Of a stretch of 64,000 nucleotides of DNA, positions 15,445 through 24,751 are shown in pieces. The notes below the pieces were generated by a model. The model was not told the DNA's origin and searched no databases. It worked only from the letters and a program-made list of their open reading frames with translations. A program made the position numbers and the translations under genes. Source of the DNA: Geothermobacter hydrogeniphilus (GTDB lineage: Bacteria; Desulfobacterota; Desulfuromonadia; Desulfuromonadales; Geothermobacteraceae); assembly GCF_002093115.1 (NCBI RefSeq), contig NZ_NAAD01000008.1, positions 62,001 to 126,000 of the forward strand, in the 5' to 3' direction. Numbering within the stretch: position 1 is the first letter of the stretch; the number at the start of each line of letters is the position of its first letter.

Positions 15445-17274
15445 ATGACGCATGAGAATTTTCAGCATAAATCTTCGATTCTGATCGACTGGCTCGGGTT
15501 ACGGCGGGACGAGCTGCAAGTTTTCGTTCTGGCGACCCTGGCTCTGCTCTGCATCACTGCCTCCAATGTTCTGTTCGGCAATTACGCCGAGACGACTTTT
15601 CTGAAGCGTTTCGGCGTGCATTTTCTGCCGACCATGATCCTGATCAATGCCGTTGTGACCTTCTTCGTGATGAGCCGGGTTGGTCGCTGGCTGACGCGGA
15701 TGTCCGGCCAGACGCTGCTGAGCCGGACCCTGGTTTTTTGCGCCCTGAGCGCGGCCCTGGTCAGGCTGATGGTTCCCCTGGGGTGGCCCCTGCTTTATCC
15801 CCTTGTTTATGTCATGAAAAGCCAGTATGAACTGCTGCTGGTTTTTCTTTTCTGGAACCTGGCCAACCAGGTTTTTTCCACCAGACAATCGAAAAGGATG
15901 TTTCCGCTGATGGTTTCCGGCGGACTGGTCGGCGGCATTGGCGGCAGTGTCGCCACTCCCCTGGTGGCACGTCTCGGTTCCGTGGACAATATCCTCTGGG
16001 TTTACCTGGGCGGTGTTCTGAGCGCGACGGTGCTGATTCGGCTGATGACCCGGACGGTGCGGGCGGCCGCGGGTGCCGAGAAGGTCTCCGGGAAGGAGCA
16101 CGGCAGGTCATCGCTGTTTGCCGGCATGCGCCAGGCGCTTCCGGTGATGCGTCGTTCCCATCTGGCGCGATGGCTGGTGCTGCTGGCGCTGATTCCGAAC
16201 ATCCTGATTCCGCTGCTTAATTACCAGGTCAGTTTTGCTGTCGATATGACCTATGCCAACGAATCCACCATGCTCGGGTTTTACAGTTTTTATCGCGGTG
16301 CCCAGTTCGTTCTCGCGTTGCTGGTGAGCCTGTTTGCCGGGCGGATTTATGCGCGATTCGGTTTGTCCGGGGGGTTGCTGGTCCATCCTTTCAACTACCT
16401 GCTGATCTTTGTCGGATTCATGCTGCAGTTCGATATTTTTACCGCGGTTTACGCCGGAATCAGTTCCGGAGTTATCCGCCGAGCGATTCAGACTCCGGCC
16501 CGGGCGGCCCTGAACGGCCTGTTTTCTGATGAACAGCGGGTGGCGCTGATGCCCTTTCTGCGCGGTGTCGTCGTGCGTGTCGGCATTCTGATCGGCGCGG
16601 TTTTTGTGCTGATCTGCCAGTCGGGATATTTCGTGGTTTGCCGGTTTCCCCTGCACCCGCAGAATCTGGCCCCTTTCGGTTTCGGTTTTGCCCTGCTCTG
16701 GTTGATGGTTGCCCTGCGGATGAAAAAGCACTACCCCGAACTGGTGCTGGAGACCCTCGGCTGGTACGGACCGGAGCGCGGCAGGATCAACTTCGCGCCC
16801 GAGGTTGTGCGCGCCGCCCGTAAGAAACTGTTTCTGGCCCGGCGCCGTCTGGCCCAGGCGGTTGCCGTGGGGCAGCAGAACGACGGTGTCCATGCTGACA
16901 GGCTGGTGGAACATCTGCGCGACACGGCGGCCCGGCTTGCCTTTGAGGTTCTCTGTGAGTTGGAAAACTGGGATTCTTCGGGACGCCTGAGAACCGTGCG
17001 GGAGGCCCTGCAGGGGGGAGACGCGCGGCACCGCGCCAACGCACTCGAAGCCCTGGAACAGCTTGTCCCGCACAGCTTGGCGTATGGTCTGGTGCGGGGG
17101 CTTGAGAAAGACCTGCAGGGAGGCTGGAGCTACCCGGGGCCGGTGCTGCAGGTTCTGGCTGTCGACGACGATCAGACCACCAGGGAGCTGGTGCGCTGCC
17201 TGCTCGGCCGCGTCGCGGACGGCCAGGAGGCATCAGCCGGACGTTCTTCAGCAACCGGGTCCATGGTCAACTGA
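15445..17274 (+). CDS. Npt1/Npt2 (ADP/ATP translocase)-like membrane transporter with helical-repeat tail
   Basis: 609 residues. Residues 20-430 hold 10-12 hydrophobic spans laid out like the TlcC/nucleotide transporter branch of the major facilitator fold (for example FGNYAETTFLKRFG near the first span, FWNLANQVFSTRQSKRMFPL near 140-160). The remaining 180 residues are soluble and helical (VVRAARKKLFLARRRLAQA, HLRDTAARLAFEVLCELE), resembling HEAT-like repeats seen on Npt-like proteins of free-living bacteria. Substrate unknown; nucleotide exchange should not be assumed outside intracellular parasites. It begins 155 bp after the NtrC-type regulator on the same strand. Confidence 0.75.
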   Translation: MTHENFQHKSSILIDWLGLRRDELQVFVLATLALLCITASNVLFGNYAETTFLKRFGVHFLPTMILINAVVTFFVMSRVGRWLTRMSGQTLLSRTLVFCALSAALVRLMVPLGWPLLYPLVYVMKSQYELLLVFLFWNLANQVFSTRQSKRMFPLMVSGGLVGGIGGSVATPLVARLGSVDNILWVYLGGVLSATVLIRLMTRTVRAAAGAEKVSGKEHGRSSLFAGMRQALPVMRRSHLARWLVLLALIPNILIPLLNYQVSFAVDMTYANESTMLGFYSFYRGAQFVLALLVSLFAGRIYARFGLSGGLLVHPFNYLLIFVGFMLQFDIFTAVYAGISSGVIRRAIQTPARAALNGLFSDEQRVALMPFLRGVVVRVGILIGAVFVLICQSGYFVVCRFPLHPQNLAPFGFGFALLWLMVALRMKKHYPELVLETLGWYGPERGRINFAPEVVRAARKKLFLARRRLAQAVAVGQQNDGVHADRLVEHLRDTAARLAFEVLCELENWDSSGRLRTVREALQGGDARHRANALEALEQLVPHSLAYGLVRGLEKDLQGGWSYPGPVLQVLAVDDDQTTRELVRCLLGRVADGQEASAGRSSATGSMVN

Positions 17275-17288
17275 TATCCGGATCGGGA

Positions 17289-17675
17289 TCAGACGCGTTC
17301 GATCACCTGCTGCAGTTTATCCCGCACCTGTCCGGCAATATCCGCCAGGTCCGGGTTTTCCACCGCCTGCATCGAGGCCATGGGGTCCACGGCCGCGATT
17401 TCGGTTTCGCCCTTGTCGGTGGTGCGGATAATCACATTGCAGGGCAGCATGGTGCCGATGTTCGGTTCGGCCTGCAGCGCCCGGTAGGCAAAATGAGGAT
17501 TGCAGGCGCCGAGAATCTTGTAAGCCGGCATCTCTTTTCCCAGTTTCTTCCTGATCGTAGCCTGCACATCGATTTCCGTCAGGACTCCAAAACCCTCTTC
17601 CGCCAGCTGCACTCGGACTTTTTCTTCTGCTGCTTCGACCGTGCAGGGAACAATTTTGTTGAATGTGTAGCCCAT
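17289..17675 (-). CDS. DUF302 domain protein
   Basis: 128 residues from the ATG at 17673-17675, with AAAGGAG upstream. The segments LAEEGFGVLTEIDVQATIRKKLG, YKILGACNPHFAYRAL and IGTMLPCNVIIRTTDKG are the DUF302 core, a small swapped-hairpin fold of uncertain function, sometimes tied to metal or thiol chemistry. A Cys occurs in each conserved loop (GACNP, LPCNV). No signal peptide is visible, so it is cytoplasmic. It follows the cusA gene by 62 bp and is the last gene of this pump operon. Confidence 0.88.
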   Translation of the reverse strand: MGYTFNKIVPCTVEAAEEKVRVQLAEEGFGVLTEIDVQATIRKKLGKEMPAYKILGACNPHFAYRALQAEPNIGTMLPCNVIIRTTDKGETEIAAVDPMASMQAVENPDLADIAGQVRDKLQQVIERV

Positions 17676-17737
17676 CTTTATCTCCTTTGACCGGATCTTG
17701 AGGACTGTTGCAGGAAAAACAAATGGTCCGCGAAGAA

Positions 17738-20700
17738 TTATTCTTCGCTGGCGGTTCCCTGCGGTTGTTTGGTTCTGTGCAACTGCCAGGAACGCCATAT
17801 CAGGTAGACGACCGGAACCAGAATGAGAGTCAACAGGGTTGCTGAAACCATCCCGCCGACCATCGGTGCGGCGATTCTCTTCATCACCCTGGCGCCGGTT
17901 TCCTGACTCCACATGATCGGCAACAGGCCGCCGATGATGGCGCAGGCGGTCATGGTGATCGGACGAACGCGTTCCGCGGCACCTTCCAAAATTGCATCAT
18001 AGAGTCCCGCCTTGTCAAGAGTCCCCTCCTCGGCACACTTCTTCTCGAAAGCCCGGTCGAGGTAGATGATCATCACGACGCCGATCTCGACGGCGACACC
18101 GACCAGGGCGATGAAACCGACCATGACGGCGACGCTTATATTGTAGCCCAGCAGGTACATGAACCAGATGCCGCCCAGGACCGAGAACGGTACCGTCAGC
18201 ATGACGATCAGAACTTCGGTCAGGTTGCGGAAGTTGAGGAAAAGCAGCAGGAAAACAATCAGCAGGGTGACTGGAACCACCACCTTGAGCCGTGCCCGCG
18301 CCTCCTGGATGTACTCGTACTGGCCGCTCCACTGGATGCTGTATCCCGGCGGGATGGTGATTTTCTCCTCGACCAGTGCCTTGGCTTTTTCCACGTAACT
18401 GCCGACATCCTGGTCGGAATTGATGTCGACATAGATCCAGGCCTGGGGCCTGGCCCCTTCGGTCTTGATCGAGGGCGGACCCATGCGGGGGAAGATGTCG
18501 GCCACCTGCTCGATGGGGATCTGGGCGCCGGTCGGGGTGGCGATCAGCACGCGACGCAGTTCTTCCGGGTTGTGGCGCAGATCTCTCGCGTAGCGGACAT
18601 TGACCGGATAGCGTTCGAGCCCTTCGACGGTTCTGGTGACATTCTTGCCACCGATGGCCGACTGGATGACGTCGTTGATGTCATCGACGGTCAGCCCGTA
18701 ACGCGCGGCCTGGTCGCGCTTGATGACGAAATCGAGATAATAACCGCCGGCGACGCGTTCGGCGAAGACACTGCGGGTTCCGGGCAGCCCGCGCACCACT
18801 GGTTCGATCTCTTCGCCGAGTTTCTGCAGGACCTTCAGGTTGGGACCGGTCAGCTTGATGCCGACCGGGGTCTTGATGCCGGTGGAGAGCATGTCGATGC
18901 GGGTCTTGATCGGCATGACCCAGGCGTTGGTGACCCCGGGCAGGCGAACCAGACGATCGAGTTCGTCGGACAGTTTTTCAATGGTCATGCCCGGTCGCCA
19001 CTCCTCCTCAGGTTTCAGAATGATGGTGGTTTCGAGCATTGAAAGGGGTGCCGGGTCCAGCGGGGAGCGGGCTCGGCCGACCTTGGCCAGCGCGTGCTTG
19101 ACCTCCGGCAGGGTCATGATCAGCTGGTTGGTCTGCTGTGCGACCGCCGTCGCCTCCGTGATTGAGACCCCGGGGAGCATGGAGGGCATGTAGAGCAGAT
19201 CCCCCTCGTTGAGCGGCGGGATGAACTCGGAACCGAGCTGCCGGTAGGGGATGATGGTCAGCACCAGGAAGGCGAGGGCTGCGGCCAGTACCACCCAGCG
19301 CAGTCTCAGCGCGGTTTTCAGGACCGGTCGATAGAGCTTGGAGAGAATGCGATTGACGGGGTTCTTGTGCTCGGGAAGAATCCGGCCGCGGATCAGGTAG
19401 CCCATCAGGACCGGTACGACGGTGATCGACAGGATGGCTGCCGCCGCCATCGAATAGGTCTTGGTGAACGCCAGGGGAGTGAACATGCGGCCTGACTGGC
19501 CGGTGAGAGCGAAGACCGGCAGGAAGGAGACGGCGATGATCATCAGGGAGTAGAAGAGCGCCGGTCCCACCTCCTTGGTGGAGTCAACGATGATGTCCCA
19601 GTGGGGTTTCTTGTCCCGATCCCGTTCGAGATGCTTGTGGGCGTTCTCGATCATGACAATCGCGCCGTCCACCATGGCGCCGATAGCGATGGCAATACCG
19701 CCGAGGGACATGATGTTGGCACCGAGCCCCTGGAAATACATGATCGTCATGGCGATCAGGATGCCGACCGGCAGGGTGAAGATGGCGACAAATGCCGAAC
19801 GCAGGTGCAGCAGGAAAACCACGCAGACCAGGGCGACAATGATGCTCTCCTCGATCAGTTTGCCGCGCAGGGTGTTCTGGGCACGGTGGATGAGGGCCGA
19901 ACGGTCATAGATGGGGACGATTTCAACGCCCTCCGGCAGGCCGGGCTTCAATTCCTCGATCTTCTGCTTGACCCGGTTGATGACGTCGAGGGCGTTGTTC
20001 CAGTAGCGCATTTCGACAATGCCGACGGCGGCTTCTCCGAGCCCGTCCAGGTCAATCGCCCCGCGCCTGATTTCGGGTCCGAGACTCACGTTCGCGACAT
20101 CCCGGATCAGAATCGGCGTGCCGTTCATGTCGACACCGACCGGGATCTGTTCAATATCCTTGACGCTTTCGATGTAGCCGATTCCTTCCACCATGTATTC
20201 GGTCTCGGCGTATTCCACCACCCGGCCGCCGACATCGTTGTTGCTGCGCCTGACCGCGCGGATCACCTTGCTGAGCGGCAGGTCGTAGGCCAGCAGCTTG
20301 TTGGGATCGATATTCACCTGGTACTGTTTGACGAATCCACCCACCGAGGCGACGTTGGCGACCCCCGGTACGGTCTGCAGCTGATAGCGCACGTACCAGT
20401 CCTGCAGACTGCGCAGTTCGGAGAGGTCGTGTTGGCCGCTGTGATCGACTAGGGCGTATTCAAAGACCCAGCCGACCGGGGTGGCGTCGGGGCCGAGGAC
20501 CGGTGTTATGCCGGGCGGCAACTGATTTTGTACGAAGCTGAGGTACTCAAGCACCCGGCTGCGTGCCCAGTAGATGTCGGTGCCGTCTTCGAAGATCACG
20601 TAGACGAAGGAAAGGCCGAAAAAGGAGTAGCCGCGTACAACCTTGGCGTTGGCAACTGCCAGCATGGTGGTGGTGATGGGGTAGGTGACCTGGTCCTCGA

Positions 20701-20881
20701 CGATCTGCGGCGGCTGTCCCGGCCACTCGGTGAAGATGATGACCTGGACATCGCTGACGTCCGGAAGGGCGTCCAGAGGGATGCGTTCGAAAGCGAAGAT
20801 CCCGGCGCCGATGGCGGCGACCACCGCGAGGGCCACCAGGAACTGGTTGCGAACCGACGCTTCGATCAGTTTACGCAGCAC
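17738..20881 (-). CDS. cusA: CusA-type heavy-metal RND efflux pump (first copy)
   Basis: 1047 residues with the standard 12-span RND layout and two large periplasmic loops. The fourth-span signature AIGAMVDGAIVMIENAHKH places it in the HME group with ENAHK, associated with Cu(I)/Ag(I) export rather than the divalent CzcA type. RIDMLSTGIKTPVGIK in the porter domain contains the Met equivalent (by recalled alignment) to one of the three copper-binding Met residues of E. coli CusA. It starts 3 bp after cusB. The porter loop near EEEWRPGMTIEKL is about 30 residues shorter than in the second CusA at 35163. No outer-membrane channel gene belongs to this operon. Confidence 0.93.
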   Translation of the reverse strand: MLRKLIEASVRNQFLVALAVVAAIGAGIFAFERIPLDALPDVSDVQVIIFTEWPGQPPQIVEDQVTYPITTTMLAVANAKVVRGYSFFGLSFVYVIFEDGTDIYWARSRVLEYLSFVQNQLPPGITPVLGPDATPVGWVFEYALVDHSGQHDLSELRSLQDWYVRYQLQTVPGVANVASVGGFVKQYQVNIDPNKLLAYDLPLSKVIRAVRRSNNDVGGRVVEYAETEYMVEGIGYIESVKDIEQIPVGVDMNGTPILIRDVANVSLGPEIRRGAIDLDGLGEAAVGIVEMRYWNNALDVINRVKQKIEELKPGLPEGVEIVPIYDRSALIHRAQNTLRGKLIEESIIVALVCVVFLLHLRSAFVAIFTLPVGILIAMTIMYFQGLGANIMSLGGIAIAIGAMVDGAIVMIENAHKHLERDRDKKPHWDIIVDSTKEVGPALFYSLMIIAVSFLPVFALTGQSGRMFTPLAFTKTYSMAAAAILSITVVPVLMGYLIRGRILPEHKNPVNRILSKLYRPVLKTALRLRWVVLAAALAFLVLTIIPYRQLGSEFIPPLNEGDLLYMPSMLPGVSITEATAVAQQTNQLIMTLPEVKHALAKVGRARSPLDPAPLSMLETTIILKPEEEWRPGMTIEKLSDELDRLVRLPGVTNAWVMPIKTRIDMLSTGIKTPVGIKLTGPNLKVLQKLGEEIEPVVRGLPGTRSVFAERVAGGYYLDFVIKRDQAARYGLTVDDINDVIQSAIGGKNVTRTVEGLERYPVNVRYARDLRHNPEELRRVLIATPTGAQIPIEQVADIFPRMGPPSIKTEGARPQAWIYVDINSDQDVGSYVEKAKALVEEKITIPPGYSIQWSGQYEYIQEARARLKVVVPVTLLIVFLLLFLNFRNLTEVLIVMLTVPFSVLGGIWFMYLLGYNISVAVMVGFIALVGVAVEIGVVMIIYLDRAFEKKCAEEGTLDKAGLYDAILEGAAERVRPITMTACAIIGGLLPIMWSQETGARVMKRIAAPMVGGMVSATLLTLILVPVVYLIWRSWQLHRTKQPQGTASEE

Positions 20882-20884
20882 GCG

Positions 20885-22312
20885 TCACTCCTTGGGATGG
20901 CGGGCGGGCATGGCCATGGCGTCAGGGCCGTTCATCTTCTTCGACATGCCCCCGCCGGTTTTATCCATGTCGGGCATTTTCATGCCGGGCATGGCTTGCT
21001 GCTGCTTGCCGGTGGTCGGTGCCATCGTCGGCGGAGCCTGGCGCATCTTGTCGATGGCGGCCTGCAGGCTGCTTTCGGAGTTGATCAGGAACTGGGCCGA
21101 GGTCACCACCTGATCCCCTTCCCGGAGGCCTTTGAGAACTTCGAATTCGTCACCGACCTGGGCTCCCAGCTTAATTTCGCGCGGGGCGAAACGATCGCCG
21201 TCGAGGGCCACCAGCGCGATGTCCCGTACACCGGTGCGGATAATGGCCTGAACCGGGACAGCGAGTCCCTGCCGGTTGATGTCGACTTTTATCGATACAT
21301 TGGCCCACATGTCGGGCTTCAGGTCGAAATCGTCGCTGTTGGGGAAGGAGATGCGTACCTGCAGGGTGCGGGTCATGTTTTTCAGGTAAGGATAGATATA
21401 GATGATTTTCCCGCGATAGGTTTTTCCCGGCTGGTAGGCGAGGGTGATCTCCGCCTCCTGCCCCAGTTTCAGCCAGGGGGCTTCGTATTCGTAGATGTCG
21501 GCGTAGACCCAGATGGAGGAGATGTCGGCAATTTCGTACAGGTCCTGGCCGGGTTTGACGTAGCCCCCCTCCGGGACATTTTTGCGCACGATGATGCCTT
21601 TGAACGGTGCGTGCAGCGCCATGGTGCGGGTAATTTCACCGCGTTCGCGCAGAGCCCTGATCTGGGCCTCGGTGATATCCCAGTAGCGCAGTCGCGCTTC
21701 GGTGGCCCGCAGCAGGCTGTCGGCTCCCGCGGAGATGCCTGAAATCGGACTCTGCTGCAGTCGGCGCTGGTACTGCAGGGCGACCAGGTATTCCTCCTGG
21801 CTGGAGACCAGGTCCGGACTGTAGATGGTCAGCAGCTGCTGGCCCTTTTCAACCACCTGGCCGGTGAAGTTGACCTCCTGCCGCTCGACCCAGCCGCCGA
21901 TTTTGGGAGTGATCCTGCGGACCCGGGTTTCGTCATAGGCGACCCGGCCGATGGTGCGAATGTTTCTGTTCAGGTTTTTGCGGACCAGTGTGACTGTCTT
22001 CACGCCGATGTTCTGCCTGGTTGCCGGGTCAATGGTGATCGTCCCCGGTGGTCCTGATGCTCCCGCTCCCTCATAGACCGGAACCAGATCCATACCCATG
22101 CGGTCCTTGCCCGGTTCGGGGTAGGTTTCGGTCGGGTTCATGGGCGAGCGCCAGTAGAGAATCTTTTGTCCCTGCTGGGAGGCTGAAGGTTCGGACGAAG
22201 GCTGTGTGAGATTCAGAAAGTAGAAGGCTGTTCCGCCGACAGCGAGAATAACGGCGGCCAGGGTGATAATAATCCAGGTGATCCAAGGACGCTTCCGGTT
22301 CGTGCGATTCAT
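20885..22312 (-). CDS. cusB: CusB-type periplasmic adaptor with one heavy-metal-binding motif (first copy)
   Basis: 475 residues. An N-terminal membrane anchor (about 10-30) is followed by one heavy-metal-binding segment (ILYWRSPMNPTETYPEPGKD, ending GMDLVPVYE), then the hairpin, lipoyl and beta-barrel regions of a membrane fusion protein. The last 35 residues are Met-rich (MPGMKMPDMDKTGGGM), suggesting soft-metal handling. It should bridge CusA to an outer-membrane channel and pass metal to the pump. The ATG at 22310-22312 is taken; a GTG four codons upstream is the alternative and neither has a strong ribosome site. It is divergent from the PII-like gene. Confidence 0.9.
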   Translation of the reverse strand: MNRTNRKRPWITWIIITLAAVILAVGGTAFYFLNLTQPSSEPSASQQGQKILYWRSPMNPTETYPEPGKDRMGMDLVPVYEGAGASGPPGTITIDPATRQNIGVKTVTLVRKNLNRNIRTIGRVAYDETRVRRITPKIGGWVERQEVNFTGQVVEKGQQLLTIYSPDLVSSQEEYLVALQYQRRLQQSPISGISAGADSLLRATEARLRYWDITEAQIRALRERGEITRTMALHAPFKGIIVRKNVPEGGYVKPGQDLYEIADISSIWVYADIYEYEAPWLKLGQEAEITLAYQPGKTYRGKIIYIYPYLKNMTRTLQVRISFPNSDDFDLKPDMWANVSIKVDINRQGLAVPVQAIIRTGVRDIALVALDGDRFAPREIKLGAQVGDEFEVLKGLREGDQVVTSAQFLINSESSLQAAIDKMRQAPPTMAPTTGKQQQAMPGMKMPDMDKTGGGMSKKMNGPDAMAMPARHPKE

Positions 22313-22481
22313 GGATGAACCCACTTTTTGGAGGATATTGACAAGCTGTCGCAGCCGATATTCTACACCGGCCCTGTCGGCGGAGGCCGGAACTGAAGAG
22401 GGTTGGAAATGACCGTTCCGCAGAATATGGCTAAAATGTTGCCGACGTAAACCTCTGTTTGAAATCTACCAGATCTGAACA

Positions 22482-22493
22482 GTCTTGCAAGAC
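22482..22493. promoter_or_regulatory. Perfect 12-bp palindrome in the cusB/PII divergent region
   Basis: GTCTTGCAAGAC lies in the 305-bp region between divergent cusB and the PII-like gene. It is a candidate operator for a dimeric regulator. No second copy was noticed. Confidence 0.35.
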
Positions 22494-22617
22494 GACTATC
22501 CTGAAAGACCATGGGAAGGCCCGTTCGGAAGCAGCGGCTTGCCAACTCAGATTCGGGTATTAAACTTAAAATAAAACGGTTGTTGGGGGGGGCACCAGAT
22601 TCCGAGGGAGGTACGCT

Positions 22618-22980
22618 ATGAAAGAGATTAAGGCCTATATCCGCACGAGCGCCCTTGAGGCGGTAATCGAAAACCTGCAGAAACATGGTGCGCCCGGCGT
22701 TACCGCCATCAATGTCCATCCGGTCGGGTACGGTTTCGATTCGCGGCATCCGCTGAAGCTGAGGGAAGCCAAGGTTACCGAGAAGTATTATGCCGTCACC
22801 AAGCTTGAGCTGGTCTGTGATGCGGAGGAGTTGGATAACTATGTCGATGCCATCGTTGAAGCCGCGCACACCGGGACATCAGGAGACGGTCTGATTTTTA
22901 TTTCCGATGTTGATGAGGTGGTCAAAATCCGCAACCGTGGTCGGGGAACCAATATTGCCGCGGTGTCGGCAGAGGTGTAA
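22618..22980 (+). CDS. PII-like protein linked to a metal efflux pump (PII-NG type)
   Basis: 120 residues of PII-like fold. The N-terminus MKEIKAYIRTSALEAVIENL and the GTSGDGLIFISDVDEVVKIR loop match PII proteins, but the T-loop (YGFDSRHPLKLREAKVT) lacks the classical uridylylation Tyr context (EIYRGAEY). A PII subgroup lying beside CusA/CzcA pumps has been described (PII-NG). This gene fits it: it is divergent from cusBA rather than next to amtB. It may sense a nucleotide and tune pump activity or expression; that role is inference. Ribosome site GGGAGG lies 7-8 bases before the ATG. Confidence 0.85.
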   Translation: MKEIKAYIRTSALEAVIENLQKHGAPGVTAINVHPVGYGFDSRHPLKLREAKVTEKYYAVTKLELVCDAEELDNYVDAIVEAAHTGTSGDGLIFISDVDEVVKIRNRGRGTNIAAVSAEV

Positions 22981-22983
22981 GAA

Positions 22984-23008
22984 GGCCCTCCCCGTGACAG
23001 GGAGGGCC
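22984..23008 (+). terminator. Stem-loop after the PII-like gene
   Basis: GGCCCTCCC (22984-22992), a 7-base loop and GGGAGGGCC (23000-23008), starting 4 bp after the stop. The T-run is absent, so it may act with help or as an mRNA-stabilising hairpin. Confidence 0.55.
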
Positions 23009-23078
23009 GTGCTGCCGCGCGTTTCTCCACGGCAAAATCTCCTCCGGGGAAACCGGGCAGAAAGAAATCCTGGTCGAT

Positions 23079-23615
23079 TCAGATTTCCCCCCGTTCGTGC
23101 ATTTCGATCAGGCGCTCGAATTTGCGTTCCATGCCGCTGATGATCTCCGCGTGGCTTGCTCCCAGGTCATCCCACAGGAACGCCAGCAGCGCCTGCCTGA
23201 CGCAGATGTTGCATTCGCTGGCGTGGGAGTCAAAATCCCCGCCGATCTGACCTTTCTGCCAGAAGCAGTAAAGCAGGTTGTCATGTCCCATGCGGTTGCA
23301 GAAGCAATAACAGGGGATGATACGATCCTTGTCCGTGACGTTGGCTGTGCCGAGCAGGTCCGGGTTCTTGACCGCGACCTTGTAGCTGATTTCAATCGGA
23401 TCGTCGGTGTAGACGAAGCTTGGAAACCGGTATTTCTCCCAGTCTTCGTCCGGGTACTTCTGTTCCAGCCGGGCTTCGACCCGGTCTGCCAGATCCTCCA
23501 GCGACATCGCGTAGATGCGTTCGAATTCCTTCTTTTGCGCGGCATTCATGGCCAGCAGCGGGCTTGCCGGCAACAGCAGCCCCAGCGTTGTCAACAGGAC
23601 GATGACATGTTTCAT
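23079..23615 (-). CDS. Secreted PCYCGC-motif protein
   Basis: 178 residues with a signal peptide (MKHVIVLLTTLGLLLPASPLLA). The core holds IPCYCFCNRMGHDNLLYCF, then HASECNICVRQALLAFLWDD, matching the Cys-rich PCYCGC-motif family (PF13798). At least six Cys and two His are arranged for metal or disulfide chemistry. Family function is unknown. The start at 23613-23615 is preferred over an ATG four codons upstream because GGAG lies six bases before it. It is 80 bp downstream of the cytochrome b gene on the same strand and may be part of that respiratory operon. Confidence 0.78.
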   Translation of the reverse strand: MKHVIVLLTTLGLLLPASPLLAMNAAQKKEFERIYAMSLEDLADRVEARLEQKYPDEDWEKYRFPSFVYTDDPIEISYKVAVKNPDLLGTANVTDKDRIIPCYCFCNRMGHDNLLYCFWQKGQIGGDFDSHASECNICVRQALLAFLWDDLGASHAEIISGMERKFERLIEMHERGEI

Positions 23616-23695
23616 GGTTTTCTCCATTGCGATAGTGTCTCCTGGTTTCAGTTTACCCTGCCCGGCGGGCAGTTTCTCAGTTTATCCCGTGAATC

Positions 23696-24751
23696 TCAAC
23701 CGCCGCCCGGCGGCCAGACCCAGCTCCAGTTCGGACCCCGGCACCAGAGCCCGATGGCGATGAAGACCAGCTGGGAGCAGAGCATCAATATCAGCAGCAG
23801 CTGCCAGGGACGGGCCCCGGGTGCCAGCCACCGGCCGCCCCCCCGTTCTCTCCGGTCAAGCCAGGGCAGCAGGGCTAAAAACAGGATCATCAGGCTCGGG
23901 ATAATCACGCCTCCCCAGGTGGCTGAATAGCTGACCATCTCCTGGAATCCGACGAAGTACCAGGGGGCCTTGGCCGGGTTGGGCGGATGTCCCGGATCGG
24001 CTCTTTCACCCAGGGGGGCATTGAGCCACAACGCGAGCAGCAGCAGGACCGTCAGGGTGATCAGGGCGACGCTTCCTTCCGCCCGGTAGAGCCAGGGGCG
24101 GGCGGGGAGTTCGGCGGGGGTTTCACTGGGGGCGGCCAGCCCGCCGTCCCTGCGGACGCGCCACAGGTGCAACCCCGCCAGACCGACCAGTCCGCAGGGG
24201 ACCACCGCGGCATGAATGGCGAACGCGCGCAACAGGGTTTCCGCGCCGATCTCTTCTCCGCCGAGCAGGAAGACCTTGAGGGGATGGCCGAGCAGCGGCA
24301 GGTAATCGGCGAGGCTGGAACCGACCTTCAGCGCCCAGTAGGCAAGTTGATCCCATGGCAGAAGGTAACCGGTGAAGGCGCCGGCGAAAATCAGGAACAG
24401 CATCAGCAGGCCGTAGCACCAGTTCAATCGCCGGCCCCGGTAGCCGGCGGTCAGGGCCACGCGTGCCAGGTGCAGGACCGCGAGGATCAACAGGGCGTTG
24501 CCGGCCAGGTAGTGCAGGTTGCGCAGCAGGGTGCCGAAACGCAGAGTCGTGGTCAGGTGCAGGATGCGTTCATAGGCCCGTTGCTGGTCCGGCAGGTAGT
24601 AGAGCAGCAGGGTCAGCCCGGTGATCAGCAGGATGCCCAGGCAGGTCAGGGCGGCGATACCCAGTCCCAGGGTCGTTTTCGGGTGCAGGCTGCGCAGCCT
24701 GACCCGGGCGGGATGCAGGTGGTCGAGAAAGTTGCGTTGCGGGCCGTTCAT
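23696..24751 (-). CDS. Cytochrome b of a bc-type quinol oxidoreductase (b6/subunit IV fused)
   Basis: 351 residues covering both the haem-binding half and a subunit-IV-like half. Haem ligand pairs are His80/His94 (13 residues apart) and His180/His195 (14 apart), the b6-type spacing. GYLLPWDQ (128-135) is the conserved quinol-site segment. In place of PEWY the C-terminal half has PAKAPWYF (259-266), common in this branch. It starts by a 4-bp overlap with the Rieske gene. With the Rieske protein and the heptahaem cytochrome it would move electrons from the menaquinol pool to periplasmic acceptors while contributing to proton motive force. Confidence 0.9.
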   Translation of the reverse strand: MNGPQRNFLDHLHPARVRLRSLHPKTTLGLGIAALTCLGILLITGLTLLLYYLPDQQRAYERILHLTTTLRFGTLLRNLHYLAGNALLILAVLHLARVALTAGYRGRRLNWCYGLLMLFLIFAGAFTGYLLPWDQLAYWALKVGSSLADYLPLLGHPLKVFLLGGEEIGAETLLRAFAIHAAVVPCGLVGLAGLHLWRVRRDGGLAAPSETPAELPARPWLYRAEGSVALITLTVLLLLALWLNAPLGERADPGHPPNPAKAPWYFVGFQEMVSYSATWGGVIIPSLMILFLALLPWLDRRERGGGRWLAPGARPWQLLLILMLCSQLVFIAIGLWCRGPNWSWVWPPGGG

